Shown: in pieces, positions 23,140 to 36,268 of the stretch | Layout: each line of letters opens with the position of its first letter | Position numbering within the stretch: position 1 is the first letter of the stretch | Assembly: GCA_019722365.1 (NCBI GenBank) | Contig: JADFUC010002380.1 | Location: 310,001 to 374,000 of the forward strand | DNA length: 64,000 bases | Origin: Lithospermum erythrorhizon | Taxonomy: Eukaryota > Streptophyta > Magnoliopsida > Boraginales > Boraginaceae | Direction: 5' to 3' | The notes under the pieces: generated by a model | The model's database searches: none | What the model was told of the DNA's origin: nothing | What the model saw: only the letters and a program-made list of their open reading frames with translations | Made by a program: the position numbers and the translations under genes

Positions 23140-25105
23140 ATGTCATTTAAGAACATCATGCGTGAACTACGGGATATGAAAGGTGGATTAGGGTGTAGTT
23201 CACAAAGAGGAACAGATGTGAAGCACTGGCGCCACAGAACTCGGTCTTATGTTGCCCCTGATGTAGCTCCACCTGATGAGGTGGTCGAACAAGGACAATG
23301 GGCAAACTTGCCGCCAGAGTTGCTCCTGGACATCATCCAGAGAGTCGAAGAGTGTGAGACTTCTTGGCCTGCAAGGAGAGTTGTTGTCTTTTGTGCATCG
23401 GTTTGTAAGTCGTGGAGAGAAGTCACGAAGGAGATTGTCAAGACCCCTGAAGAATGTGGGAGGCTCACATTTCCTATTTCGCTGAAACAGGTAACTTTAA
23501 ATGGTATAGCATTTTGTGGATATATGTGGGTTCAGACAAAGTCTTACGATTTTACTTGTGGCTGTTTTAGCCGGGGCCTCGAGATTCACCAATTCAGTGT
23601 TTCATCAAACGGGACAGAGAAACGAACACCTTTTGCCTGTATTTCGGTTTGACCCCATGTAAGTCATTTAAACAAACAAAGTTTATGCAATGATTTACTA
23701 CTATCCTTTTTTCGCTTTGACCATATGTGATGAAAATAATGATAAGAACGGAGGAGAGTTAGAAGAAAGGTTCGATTAGAAATTAGGTGTCTTCAAGTTT
23801 CATCAAGGTGTCAAACCAGCCAGCTTTATGTAATGTAATTCAATGGCTAGAAGTGACCTACATGTGAATTTGTGTTACGTTGTCTTCTTCAGGTGAGTGG
23901 TTGGACTTGAGCTTACCACCTAGCCAACTATGGTTACCAATTAGACTAATCTTTAGGAAGAACAACATTAATTGGCATTTGGATTTGATAATTAATCTTA
24001 AATCCAATATTTTGAAGTCAATGGAATTGAAATGAGTTTTAAGTAGGAGTCATGTAGATTCTTCAACTTTTTAGGAGAAAAGCTAAGAAAATCCCTAGGT
24101 AGGCAGCTATATATGAATCGATTTGAAATCCAAACTTGTCTTTCGGATTCCTAGTTCTGATCATTTTGCTAAAACTTGTCTTTCGGATTCCTAGTTCTGA
24201 TCATTTTGCTAATTAACATCTGAAGACGAGAGCGATAAATTGTTACTGACAGCCAAAAGGATCAGAAGGCCTACAAGCATCGACTTTGTTGTATCTTTGG
24301 TTGCTGATGAATTTTCAAGGGCTAGCAATGCATATGTTGGAAAACTAAGGTAAGTAACAGAATTCTCACAGATAAATATCTTATTCTCTTTGTCTCTATG
24401 GCGTACTACATCTGAAAAGTCTTTCTCAGGTCTAACTTCCTGGGGACAAAATTTTCGATATATGATGGTCAACCGCTCAATGATGCTGCAATTCAACATA
24501 GTGGGAGTTTGAGCCGCAGATTCCGTAGTAGGAAGGTCTCTCCAAGAGTATCTGCAGTTAACTACAACATTGCCACCATTTCCTATGAACTAAATGTTCT
24601 TCGCACAAGAGGGCCAAGAAGAATGCACTGTGTAGTGCACTCTATTCCTATTGCATCACTTCAGGAAGGTGGCCAAGCCCCGACACCAACTTCTCTGCCA
24701 TTGTCTTTTATCGACAAGTCTTTTCCTTCACCAATCCCTAAAGGAAAGGAGCGGATAACTAGTTTTAGCTCCACCAACCTCTCATTATCACCGCCAGAAT
24801 CAGCTTCCTCTTCTGAAGAGCCACTAGTTTTGAAAAATAAAGCTCCTAGATGGCATGAACAGTTACAATGCTGGTGCCTGAACTTCAGAGGTCGTGTTAC
24901 AGTGGCTTCTGTAAAGAATTTTCAACTTGCTGCTGCTGTGGATCCTTCTCATAACATATCTGCTTCCGAACAAGAGAAAGTAATATTACAGTTTGGCAAA
25001 ATTGGAAAAGACATTTTCACCATGGACTACAGGTATCCACTCTCTGCGTTCCAAGCGTTTGCAATCTGCTTGAGTAGCTTCGATACCAAGCCAGCGTGTG
25101 AATGA
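23140..25105 (+). CDS. Tubby-like F-box protein (TLP)
   Basis: Four coding exons, 23140-23490, 23571-23658, 24226-24349 and 24430-25105, give 412 aa, the usual TLP length. The N-terminus ([18 protein letters not shown]) and the F-box-like segment at about 52-105 ([18 protein letters not shown]...[14 protein letters not shown]) are typical. The tubby domain fills the rest: [79 protein letters not shown], and a C-terminus [19 protein letters not shown]. Plant TLPs bind PIP2 at the plasma membrane through tubby-domain basic residues and can join SCF complexes through the F-box; they act in ABA and stress signalling. The acceptor chosen for exon 3 (AG at 24224-24225) follows a 40-bp tandem duplication in the intron. 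The frame is otherwise intact. Confidence 0.95.
24132..24211 (+). repeat. Perfect 40-bp tandem duplication in TLP intron 2
   Basis: Bases 24132-24171 are repeated exactly at 24172-24211, starting AAACTTGTCTTTCGGATTCC in both. The second copy ends 14 bp before the exon-3 start. Confidence 0.95.
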
Positions 25106-25567
25106 GATTCACATAGATGTAGATGTTGATCTCCCTTTGTTGACCCTCGATGGAACAATGTAGAGGCTCCTTATGAGATATCTATTGGTGTGCATGTAAT
25201 GGCATCCAAATCTCAGGTGCCATTTTTGGAACTTGCTTAATATATGTAATTCAAGAATTTCATCTATCAAGTTACATCATCTTCAGGCCTCTGGCCTCGT
25301 TTATAATATCTTGTGAAGTTGTGATGTTGACAACTCTGATAAGAAAGCAGCCCTCAAAATGAGGGGCATACACTGCTTCATGTACTAAAAGTTATAAACT
25401 GAAATTTGAGGAAAACTCAATACAAAATAGAATATGAATTCAGAAATCTATTTCTAAATCATCATCAACCAAGTAACCTCATCTGAATCCTATTTAGCCT
25501 GATTGAAAATTCAGTGATTGCCAAAACACTCTTCATGCTGTATAATAGTATGTGACCATTTTTTCTC
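25106..25567. other. Convergent intergenic spacer
   Basis: Spacer between the 3' ends of the TLP gene (+) and the PUB-like gene (-). I searched it on the minus strand for a U-box or ARM exon continuing the PUB-like gene and found none. Confidence 0.7.
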
Positions 25568-26888
25568 TCATGTAAACTGTTTCCCATATTTATTCAGAAG
25601 ATCCAGGAAGAGTAGCAAGATCTTCCTCTTTTTCGAGTCGGAATCTCCACCCTTACTCAACATCTTTTTTATGGATGTTTTCTCCTTCGAAACAGCCAAT
25701 GCGGATCTGATATGAAGTCTTGTAGAAGCAACTTGAATAGCACTGGATGAGATTTCTTGAATTGAATCCGATTCTGTTGCATACTCATGAAGCAGTTGCA
25801 ACAATACCTTTCCAGCCTCCTCTTCGCATGGATCCAAGCTGAATTTTGCTCTCTTTATGTCCGCCAGAACTTCTATTATCTGTAGGAAACAAAAAATTTC
25901 AAACATATTACATTATAAAGACCATATGATCTGACAGAACTAGAGGGCAACGGATTATCCGCCCCCTTAGGTTAGTTTTTGCCTTCTACATTTTAGCCCT
26001 GGTTCCATGTGTCTAAGCAACATCGACCGAATATATTTTATTCTGTTTTTATGTGCACTTCATGAAACTGGAATTTTTGCCTTACCTCTGAAGCCAATTC
26101 AACATGTACCATATTTTGAATCTGGTTTAGACATTGCTCTAGTATGCTCCTAGACTTTTTGCATCTCAACAATATAGATTCTCCTGTGAGTACCTGAAAG
26201 TTTCAGGCAGCACCATTTTGAATAGCAATAGAAAGACTTGAGGAGAAAATGCAGTAACACCACTAGGAGAAGCATCATATTAAGTTATAAATCGATTTTC
26301 TTGGTTATTGTACTGATGTTTCTAACCCACAAAATATTTTTTCGCGAAATTTTTATTTTGTACACCAACTGATAAAGCCAAAGGCAGAATTCGGTCCAAC
26401 TCTGTCGCAAAAGACTTACCAAGTAGAGCTTACTGGAGACTCTACAGTGATGAAGCACTGACTTGGCTTTATCAAGTTCATTTATCAACACACACAATGC
26501 TTCAATTCCTATTCCTGATGAGCACCCTGGTCGAACTGCTTCAATCTCTGGTAGTATTTTGGAAACTTTGTTAACCACCTCGTGTAGTTCTTGACACAAT
26601 AGACTATGCACCTGCAATTGCGCCACACCATCTCAGATAAACATAGAGCCAAATGTGGATATAAATATTTAATCGCATTGACCTCATATTTCATGTAATC
26701 GTTTAGAGAGAAAAGCTCGTGCAATGGTGAATTTGTTCGACGAAAAATAAAGTCAACTAGATCATTCAAATAGGGTCGAGATAATAAGTTAAAGCCTCGA
26801 TAGCAATGAAATAAGACTTGAAGAAAATGTTTCATTTTTCCTATACCTTTATACGCTGAGAACCGAGTGCTTCAACATGTTCAACCAT
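25568..26888 (-). CDS. Truncated plant U-box (PUB-ARM) protein, N-terminal domain only
   Basis: Four exons on the minus strand (26888-26847, 26611-26420, 26193-26086, 25879-25568) join cleanly to 217 aa, with GT-AG borders and phase 0 throughout. The protein starts MVEHVEALGSQRIKVHSLLC and matches the U-box N-terminal domain of PUB-ARM E3 ligases: IEALCVLINELDKAKSVLHHC, SSKLYLVLTGESILLRCKKS, LDPCEEEAGK, then KKRKILLLFLDLLNKYGKQF. In relatives this is followed by a linker, the U-box (E2 binding) and ARM repeats. Here a TGA comes directly after KQFT and no U-box is encoded in the 460 bp before the TLP gene. It is either a recent pseudogene or a free N-terminal-domain protein that could act as a regulator. 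The family assignment is firm; the subfamily is not. Confidence 0.8.
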
Positions 26889-29800
26889 ACTAGTGCAACT
26901 GAATAATTTTGCAAGTGACCAAGTAATTTCAGTTCAATAATTGCATGGAAGTTTATATATTCAGTTGGAGAGCTACTGAAGAGGAAAAACAAAGCAAATA
27001 GAGACGGAGAGAATAAGTTCAACCCAAATTGTTAGAAGTACTGAAAGATACTCAAATATTGATTGCCGGCCAACCATAACATAAATCATCAAGTGACTCA
27101 ACTAGCCAAGTGACTACTAATATCATAAATAGACATTGGTCAGAGAAGCCTGTCAAAATCTCAAACAAATACAAAGTCAATCCTCGAGTCAACTTTGACC
27201 ATAAAGAAACTTTAAAAATTAAAGAATATATCGACGCGCATGGCCCATCGTATAACAAAGAAAAATAGAGCTGCATCCCATTCCCATCAAGTACAAACAT
27301 GTTGAACTAGTTCGAAGGAATAATAATCAGATACATAAAATATTATTTTTTGATATATTTTTTCCTAAATATTATAATAATTATATACATGAATTTAATG
27401 ATTTAGGAGGACGACTGATCACTCCGCATCCGTAACTTTCATTATTATTTCTGATTGAGTCTGATTGCTGGTTAAGCCTGCATATAACTTTAAGAGTTTT
27501 AACCTCCCCAATATTTGAGTTGTTACCCGATATAGTTGGGCTTAACTGGGCCTACTATTGATATGCAGCAAAAGAAAGAAAGAAAAAAGGCCTACTGAAG
27601 CAATAAAAATAGGTGGGCCGAAGCTCATTTTCGGCAAGTGATTTATTTCATTGGTCGATGATTTTTATATTTCAAAAAATAATAACAGTATTTCAATGCC
27701 TCTATAAATCGGATAAAATAATAAGCAGTGTAACGAAGGTAAAAACCATTGGCCATTTGATATTATGAATGATTGGTCCGGTCTATTACTCTTTCTCTAT
27801 TTCGCTGTAGAGGGTTAAATCTAAATTATTCATTTAGGTCATGCTCTGAAGTTGAATATATGTCTCATCTTTGTATGATCTCACTAATTCACACCACAAC
27901 ATAACCACATATATATATCGACATAGGTGTTATTGTTTGCCCACTTAAAAACACGTACAAATAGACCGATGACACAATTAAATATATTCATCATAGGCCA
28001 TACGTTTGCACTCCTCTGCTTATCCTAAGGAACCAAATCGGAAGAAATCTAATCCTCCCCAACATATTTTGCTAGTTGCACTTTACAGATTCTGAAAGAA
28101 AATTAAAAAAAAAAACTTCTTAAAAAGAATAACTAATAAAAGGCCTTCAATTGGTAAGGCCAGCATTGTGACACATAAAATATAATCTTTCTCTGGTAGA
28201 ATGTTCTTCTATGCAAGTCCAAGGTTTCCATCAAATTTCCATGGAAAAGGCCTAAAATTTGTTGTGGTTCTATTACTTCTATATATAAAAGAATAATTTT
28301 ATAGTGCGATACACAATTTGAGGGTTGGAGCCATCCAGCAGTTTCTAACAATTAAATATTTTGCATGGTTGGATGAATATATATTGTACGGAGTAATTTT
28401 TTGTTTTTTAGGTTAAACCCCTCGTCTGAAGCTTTCGTGTTAATTAAAAATAATAATAATTGTCAATATATTATTGTTGCAAAACAAAATAAAAATTTTA
28501 AATCGTATATAAAAGTAGGGCGGGGCTCAATCGCCATAAACATAAGCCAAAAGTAAAGTAACAAATAAATAGACAATCCATAAAAATAATATAGAAATAC
28601 AAAAAACAAAATAACACCCACATGCGGGTGACCTTCAAGTCTTCGACCTGCAAACAAAACAATTGGAACTAGCATACCTGAAATCAACCTCGAACATAGA
28701 AAACACCCCTACTCTCAAAATTGCATAACATGCGGAGTAATTCATAATGGAACTTATACATACCATTTCAGATTATTGTGCACAATAAATAAATACGGAG
28801 TATAATATAAGGTAATTTACTTTTACACTAAGAAATATTTACTTTTACCCAATTTATTACTCTGTATAAGATAATTTATATTTACTCATCACTTGCATCC
28901 CTTCTCTTTGCTCTATGTTCTTTTCACAAACAAATGATAGTCAAAGTTCGAACTTGATTATTATTTGAGATTTCAAAAATAAGAAAATGTCTATTTAATT
29001 ATGGGATGATGGGAATTAGGGTAATATATAAATAATCTCAAATCGTTAAAAATGGGCAAGTGGATTGGAGGCGAGGATAAATAATTACTTCGGATTTCTA
29101 ATGATTATGATTTGTTGGTGAATGTATCATATTGAGGTAAAATATTAAGCCCAATTAACCAAGTTAAAAATTTACAATTAAAGTGTAATGAATTAAAATT
29201 CTAGATCCCATGCAATTACACGGAGTAATATACAAGCCGACAAGCGTGCATTATGGAACTCGTCATAGTTGACCATGCATGCATCATGCATACATGGGAT
29301 GATATAGGCGTGATTGGTTACGCTTAATTATTATTAACACATAAACAAACAAGGTTGGCTCATAACTTATCAAAACTTATAATAAACTATCATATAAATA
29401 TTGATTTAAGCACTAAAAAGTGTTTTTTTTTTACTTAACTATAACAAAGTATTTTTAATCTAGAGTAGATCCACCTTTGAAGGAGGAGCCGTGCTGAATC
29501 TTAACAAGCTAGTTGTAACCTAATACAACTCGCAGTACCAAACAAGCAACCACCCATTCGTCCATAAATCATATCTACTCATCCAATCCAACTCTCAGAC
29601 CTTCCCTACCGTAAAGAGGAGATTTCCTTGACACATATTGTAAGGGAAATTAATTGAATTTAAAAAAATCACATATCCGGCCTCATATATATCCAAAAAA
29701 CAGCATCTCCACATGAGCGAGGAACGATGGAAAGATACATCCTGGAGTGAACATTTTCGGACCAAGAATTGAAGAAAAGGTCATGATTTGTTTGATAAGG

Positions 29801-29937
29801 ATTATATTATTCTACTACTTTTTAGCAATCAAAATCATATATGTCGAATCTGAAAGGACCAACATTGCATGGTGGATATATAGAATCTCCATTGTTTGCA
29901 GTCCCACAACTATTGGGCATATATTTTTTCAGTTTAT
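26889..29937. other. Long intergenic stretch, no gene seen
   Basis: About 3 kb of AT-rich DNA with short spurious frames only. TACTCCGTA/TACGGAGTA motifs at several places hint at MITE debris, but no element could be bordered. Confidence 0.6.
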
Positions 29938-29939
29938 CA

Positions 29940-30521
29940 GGGTGTTTGGCTAAGTTTATTTTTTTTTAACTCGACTCAACTTATGTCGACAACGTAATTT
30001 ATACTGCATTATTTATGTTTCCGTTAAATTTATTTCGACTTATCTTTACCAATACAATTTATAAATGATAGATAATTTTTTCGAAATAGTAGAAAATATA
30101 AACGACTTTATGCTATTATCCTTATTTTATATATCACTTTTTAATCTTATGATATTAATAAATTACTTATTTAATATTTAAAAAGAATAAAAATAACTAT
30201 ATCCAAAAAATTATATTTTATGACTAAAAATATAATATTTATTTTTATTTTCTAATAAAAGTAAAATGCTAAAAAGTTGATATAACTAAAAATCAGATAT
30301 TTACGATTATTAAAACGAAGGATAAATAGCGATAAAGTTAAATATAAAATGATAATTAAGAAATTACTGTCAATTAACTTATAAGTCAAGAAAAAATTGA
30401 ATTTGCTAATTTTTTGATTTCAACTTATAAGTTGCTAATTCAAAAGATATCTAAACATTTTATTTTAGAATAACCAACTTATAAGTTGATTTGACAAAAA
30501 AATAAGCTTAGCCAAATACCC
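29940..30521. mobile_element. MITE with ~45-bp imperfect terminal inverted repeats (hAT-like ends)
   Basis: The left end reads GGGTGTTTGGCTAAGTTTAT followed by a T-run and CAACTTA. The right end in reverse complement reads GGGTATTTGGCTAAGCTTAT followed by a T-run and CAACTTA. The two ends match over about 45 bp. The interior (about 490 bp) is very AT-rich and non-coding. GGTGTTTGGCTAAGC-type ends recall hAT-derived MITEs of eudicots, but no 8-bp target duplication is clear. Confidence 0.7.
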
Positions 30522-33420
30522 ATATGAGAAATCGACCATTCAGCTGCATGAGCCTTATAAAAATATTCTCCCCTAATGAAAAAACCTTACAAAAACATCC
30601 TATATATATGCTGCCTCTTTAAACAGACTAATAGACGGAAACTATGCATAATTGCATGCATATAAAATCTTCAAAAATCATTTTCATTTTTGGGCAAGTT
30701 CCAACTTCCAACCATGAAATAAATTAGGGGTCTTCAAGCTAATGGAGGTCGTAATATCATTAAAATTTAGATATTGATACATCCAGTATATGTCTTTGAA
30801 GAAAAAACCTACTGAAAAAATCTTCGATGGGTTTATTTGTCGTTTCACCTGGCTAAGAAATACATATGTAATGAAAAGAAGAATTCTTATTATTTATTTA
30901 TAAGTGGTACAAAATAAAATTTATCGAGGAGACACCTCAGCGATGCGTTAATCAAATCAAAGAGCGATCGATCATTCAAACTATGTATCCCTTAAAGTCG
31001 GGTCATAACGCATTCATGTAGACAAGCCTCTGTCATTGACTCGATTCGATTTCGATTGATTAAGCATGACTTGATTTGATTTTACTGATGAAGCCTGGGT
31101 ACGAACTCTTGGCTCGACTTGAGCTGATGACTCTGGATAGTAGCCTTCCTGCGAAATTGGATAGACGTCTCCCTTGCCATTACTAAGACTGTCTCGACTG
31201 ATGTCCGAGCCAGAGCCTTAGCAACAGACATTCTGCAGTCAGTCAGATGGACTTCGACTGGGTTTCTTTTGACTGATCTCCTGGCCTACTTTAGAGTCGA
31301 TGGACTTATTGCAAGCGCTTATGACTCATTGGGAGATTGTCATGTGGACTGATTTGTATAGCCTATACCTTTGCTTTTACCCCCTCAAGCCATTCCACCA
31401 TGCTTAATTGTTATTGGTGGCGCCACTTGTTTTTATAACTTCAAAGGCCTTCGATACGACACTTGATTCAGATAGACTCCAGCCTTCGGAATAGATGGAA
31501 TGAAGGTGTTGTCAATACAACATCGCTCTGTTTGCATTTCACAACTTTTGTGAGCTTGTCGTCAGATGTTTTACTGGCGATATGTATCTTAATGCTTTTT
31601 AATTTAACAGATTTTGACCTCACTGGGACTTAGTGAGATTTTTGCCTCACTTGGAACTTGATTTAAGTTTCTCAAAGAATATTACTCTACCTTTTACTAT
31701 AACGGCCTTAACTATCATTGTCAGAATGGGATTTAATGACAAGATAAAAGGATGTCAGAACCTCGTCGACGAGCATCGATCAACCAGACAAGGCTTAACA
31801 AAGATATTTCCCCGCCTTAATCCCATTATGTGGACTGAACGCCCGCCTTATTCATATATTCAAGGATGAATTTAATCAAACCTAGATTTATCAGTAATTC
31901 ATCCAATTTTTGAATAATCAGGGCTACGTGAATCTTAATCCCGAATATTCAAGCAAGCATCGGTGAAACTTTCGCCGACTTTACTTATTTTGCTTTCAAA
32001 TTTGAAGAATTATTGCCAGGTAATACTCCATTTCAAAGCGCCTGCTATTACCCTGGTGGCTACCACCATCATGCTTTTATCATGGTTTTTTCTATATTCT
32101 CTCAAAGATTTTGTGTGTATTTTTGGTTGAATTATGTAGATGCCTAATTTCGCCAACAGGGTATTTATATACTGGCCTCAAATGTTCAAGTTATGATTGG
32201 CCGGTTTGATTTCAGCATCGCGATTCGAGCACACCCTCGAGACAAAGATCCTGACCGCTGGATTATTTATAAGCGATTTTTCCTCCAAGAAATAGCTGAG
32301 CGCCTCTTTCATGGGAAGGAATAGTTCCTGATTCTTTTTCTAGTCAAATAAGCATCATATTTTCGATCTGCATTTTTCAAGCCTTGATTTTACAACACAA
32401 CTGAGTGTCGATTTTGGGATCACATAACTCGCGTGGTCCTCATTTCTCAAACCACATAACCCCTCTGGGAGTTCATTTTAAACCCTATAGTTTTTAGATT
32501 CTTCATTTCAGCCTACGCGCTTCTGAATTTTCCATTTGGCCGATTTAATCAATAAAATTAGTGGGTTTTGTTAATAATTTTAATTGACATTTAAACGGTA
32601 GACTGTTTTCGGGGAACCCTATTTCGAGTTCAAACTTAATGTTAATTATCAGAAACCAATTATTTTTTACTTCGACACCTGTGGGCTTCGATTTAGAATT
32701 CTTGTTCGACGATGGTTTGATTTGAATTTAGTAGTGTTTAATCGAGAACCCTAATCACCTACACATTAAGATTTTTACGCTGACTTATTCATTAATTTGA
32801 TTACATTTAATTAATCAATTTAATTCGCCTTAATCAATTTAATTATGTTTTGATAATTTTTTCGATGTCTACAATATACTTAACGTATTCACAGAATAAA
32901 TTATGTAACCAGTTATTACAACACCACGATCACATCATCATACAAGAAAGATTCGCCAAAAAGTGGAGATTGGGAGGTTCCCGACCTCGGGACTTTGAAG
33001 GCAGGTTCGGTGGCAAAGTCGGGACTTTACCTAGTTCCCACACGGGTTCGAGCGCACTCATTTCGAGGTGTAGTAGTTCTAAGAAGTCTTTTTGGCCTGT
33101 TTTTCTATTCGGTTTAGGTTTTAGACTTCATATCTCCTGTAGCCTATAAATAGGGGTTTCTTGGTTGATTATTGATTGTACTCAAATATTAGAATCATAA
33201 GAATACTACAGATTCGCGATACTTATAATTGTGAGTTTTCAATTTATAAGAAAATATTTAATTAAGAGATCATAGAATAACGCTCTTGAGTCCCTATAAT
33301 CATTCTTCCCGGGTTATTAGCTGGAACTGGGCAAAGACGCCGGATTAGCTTTCTACATCATGCAACCCAGGCAATTCTTGCGCCGTTTATCGTTTTATCT
33401 TTTTCGTCATCAATTAACAT
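30522..33420. other. Gene-free region with LTR-retrotransposon character
   Basis: No intact coding sequence. Base composition rises above the AT-rich background from about 31000. Near 33142 a CCTATAAATAGGGG sequence resembles the TATA box of a retrotransposon LTR, followed about 180 bp later by a sequence of primer-binding-site type position. Borders and family could not be set. Confidence 0.35.
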
Positions 33421-34547
33421 GTGATAATCGATCCTGAAGAAGCTATCATCCCGACGAATCCTATTAATATATTAATTAAGGCACTACAAATTATTAAATC
33501 AGCAAATCTATATATGATTCCTAACCATCACTAATACCGAACATATAATTTCATTCAATCCATCTAATGATGTAGTCTATAATATTATAAAATGAGCTAA
33601 TTATCTATCACGAGAACGAGAATCAAGCCAGATTTTTGGCTTCGATTCTTCAAATGTTCTCGTGATTTAGTCCTCAAGGCGATTGGATCCTCAATTTGGT
33701 CATATACGTGAATTTTGAAATTAACATCTCCGAAAAATTAGGGACCTAATTGCACTCCATTAACTACCTCTTATTAGATTAAACTTCAACGCTTAAACTA
33801 TGGAAAATCAAAAAACTTTGTATCATTTCAAAGGATCAAATTGGCAATTATATTTCAAATATAGGAAATACAAAATCTTAGGAGTTAAATTTATACTATT
33901 TGAGAGGAACATGAATAAATTATATGTGGAATGAATTGGAAGTTCAAAAAATCTTAGTATAAGAATTTTTTAAAATTTGGGAACAATAACCTTAGCTAAC
34001 ATTTGATAGGGTCTTATGCTTGCAATTTGGTGGTTGCTGGTACATATTTAATTATTGAACAGTGTCTGATTCATTTAAAAGCATTCTCTTTGCTTTTTAC
34101 TATTATCCTATACTTTTCGTATAATAATTATTAAAAAATTAAAAGAATTCAAAACATGTGATTAAAATATGCCAATTAATCAAAATATAATGTTGATTTA
34201 TAGTTCTAATATAAAAAGTAATTAAAAAGTATATTGAAAAATGTAAAAGTATAATTTACATGCTAACGATAATTATTTAAAAAAATTTCATGCTAGAACG
34301 ACAACTAAAAACCTATGAAAAATAAAGGCTAAAATAAGGGTATTTATTATGGAGTGGAGTATAATGCAATATTTACCTGTTCCTGATTCCTGGTGTTACA
34401 GAATTTGAGTTATATACTGCCAATAATGTTAAATATCAATCTACCTTACACCATCATTTTACACATTTATTGTATAAATTAAAGATATAAATATACTTGT
34501 ATTCTCCCACTTGTGGAATCCCAAAAGGCCTTTTCCTCTTCGTCTAT
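33421..34547. other. Intergenic DNA upstream of the RADIALIS-like gene
   Basis: AT-rich, no gene seen; contains the promoter of the gene at 34705. Confidence 0.6.
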
Positions 34548-34555
34548 TATATAAA
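34548..34555 (+). promoter_or_regulatory. TATA box of the RADIALIS-like gene
   Basis: A perfect TATATAAA lies 157 bp upstream of the ATG, giving a predicted transcription start near 34580 and a 5' UTR of about 120 bases. Confidence 0.7.
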
Positions 34556-34704
34556 GGGCACTTACGAATTGTGTCACTTACCAACTCCAAGCTTGACTTC
34601 AAAAAATTAACCCAAAAAAAAAATAAAAAAATCTCACTCTCATTTTTTAAGTATATTCACTCAACCAATTCAAAAAATATATTGATATAGTCATATATAT
34701 ATAA

Positions 34705-34932
34705 ATGGCATCAAACTCCATGTCAAGTTCTTGGACTCAAAAGGAAAACAAACAATTTGAGAAAGCAATTGCAAAGTATGACAAGGACACCCCTGATCGT
34801 TGGCAAAAGGTGGCTAGAGCAGTTGGGGGGAAATCTGCAGAAGAAGTGAAACGACATTATGAAATGCTTGTTGAAGATGTCAAACACATTGAGTCGGGAA
34901 ATGTCCCTTTTCCAAATTACAGGTCAAATTAA
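34705..34932 (+). CDS. RADIALIS-like SANT/MYB protein
   Basis: A 75-aa frame starting [20 protein letters not shown] and covering one SANT/MYB-like domain: [51 protein letters not shown], then the family signature [12 protein letters not shown]. Small single-MYB proteins of the RADIALIS/RSM group compete with other MYB proteins for partners such as DRIF. In the snapdragon relatives they shape dorsal petal identity; other members act in germination and light responses. Length and motif order match the family. The frame ends SN just after the conserved NYR. A GT at 34922 could instead be a splice donor to an exon at about 35114, so the exact C-terminus is open. Confidence 0.9.
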   Translation: MASNSMSSSWTQKENKQFEKAIAKYDKDTPDRWQKVARAVGGKSAEEVKRHYEMLVEDVKHIESGNVPFPNYRSN

Positions 34933-36268
34933 AACAAATCTTCATCAAAATAATTAAGATTTAAGGTAATTATTTTCTCTTCTGATACTCGTACATCATA
35001 ATAAAGTACAATAATACGGAGTATTATTATTACATTGCCACTTACTTTTAATTTATTTTGTTTCAATGTACCATATCATTATAATGGTTTTGATTTTTTT
35101 GCCGCATCTAACAGGGTCTCTTCTAGTAGAATCATGGGGGAACCATACATCTACGTCTGGGACAACATCATCATGTTTTTTGATATTATAGAAAAAAAAA
35201 TGGTAATCTATCAGTTGGATCAAATTACCCTCTTGTAGTTTTGTTTTTCCAATTCCCATCATTTTTATCAGTTGAATTCTCAAAGATACTATGTGTGCTT
35301 TAATTTTGGTGAATGTTGATAATTGCATTGGTCTTATTGTATCAATGTATGAAGAATAATGGCAAACTTAAGTTATTTAATTTTTAGCTTACTGCCTAAT
35401 CTCAATCCAATGACTTATATTCCATCTCTAATTTTTATTATCTTTCTAATTATTTACACATAAATTAAAAATAATAAAAAATATTCAAAAAGTATATTGA
35501 AAATGTAAAATGTCAATTAATTAAAACTATATAATTGGTTGATTAATAATTTAATAAGAAAAAATAATTAAAAAGTACATTGAAAAATTTGTAAATATAA
35601 TTTTCAATACTAGAATGACGAGTATTTTGAAACAAAAAAATTAAGTATGATCTAGAAATACAAGTAACGAGAAATGGAGCAAGTGTTTGATTCAACATTT
35701 GTCGCCTAATTGATAAAGGAAAAAAAAAGAAGTCAAATTATAACTATTAAAGTAAGCAATTCAATGGCCATGATATTACTCATACGACAGTGCTTAGTGA
35801 TCCAGTTCTTGTAGTGATATGCCAATTTTTTTTAAAAAAAACGAGGAAAGTTCGGAGTGGAGAGACCAAGCCTTTTTTGTCAAAACATAATTTTTAGTTT
35901 AGCACTTTCCTTTAATAACACACGTATATGTGGGAGAAGTAATGGATTCAAAATGATATTTTAATCATTGAAAATAAAATTTAACAATTTTGTTAGAAGT
36001 GAGGATAATATTGTCAACGCAATAATAATAATTAATGATGAAAGGATATATGGTTAATTTATAATCGAAAGAAGTAACGTTGTTGCTTCTCTAGATTAGT
36101 TCAAACAGGAATATCATTTCTCGAAAGTGAGAGCGACCGCCGATATTGCTTAAAAACGATCAAATCAGACTCTACTTGCCAATAAGAATATTATAAGTAG
36201 TTTAGTTTTATTACTGACACAAAATGCTGTATGGCCCTATTTCGATTTTATATCGCTAAAATATAATC
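34933..36268. other. Intergenic, no gene seen
   Basis: AT-rich sequence. It includes the possible alternative 3' exon of the RADIALIS-like gene at about 35114-35238; nothing else is recognisable. Confidence 0.55.
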
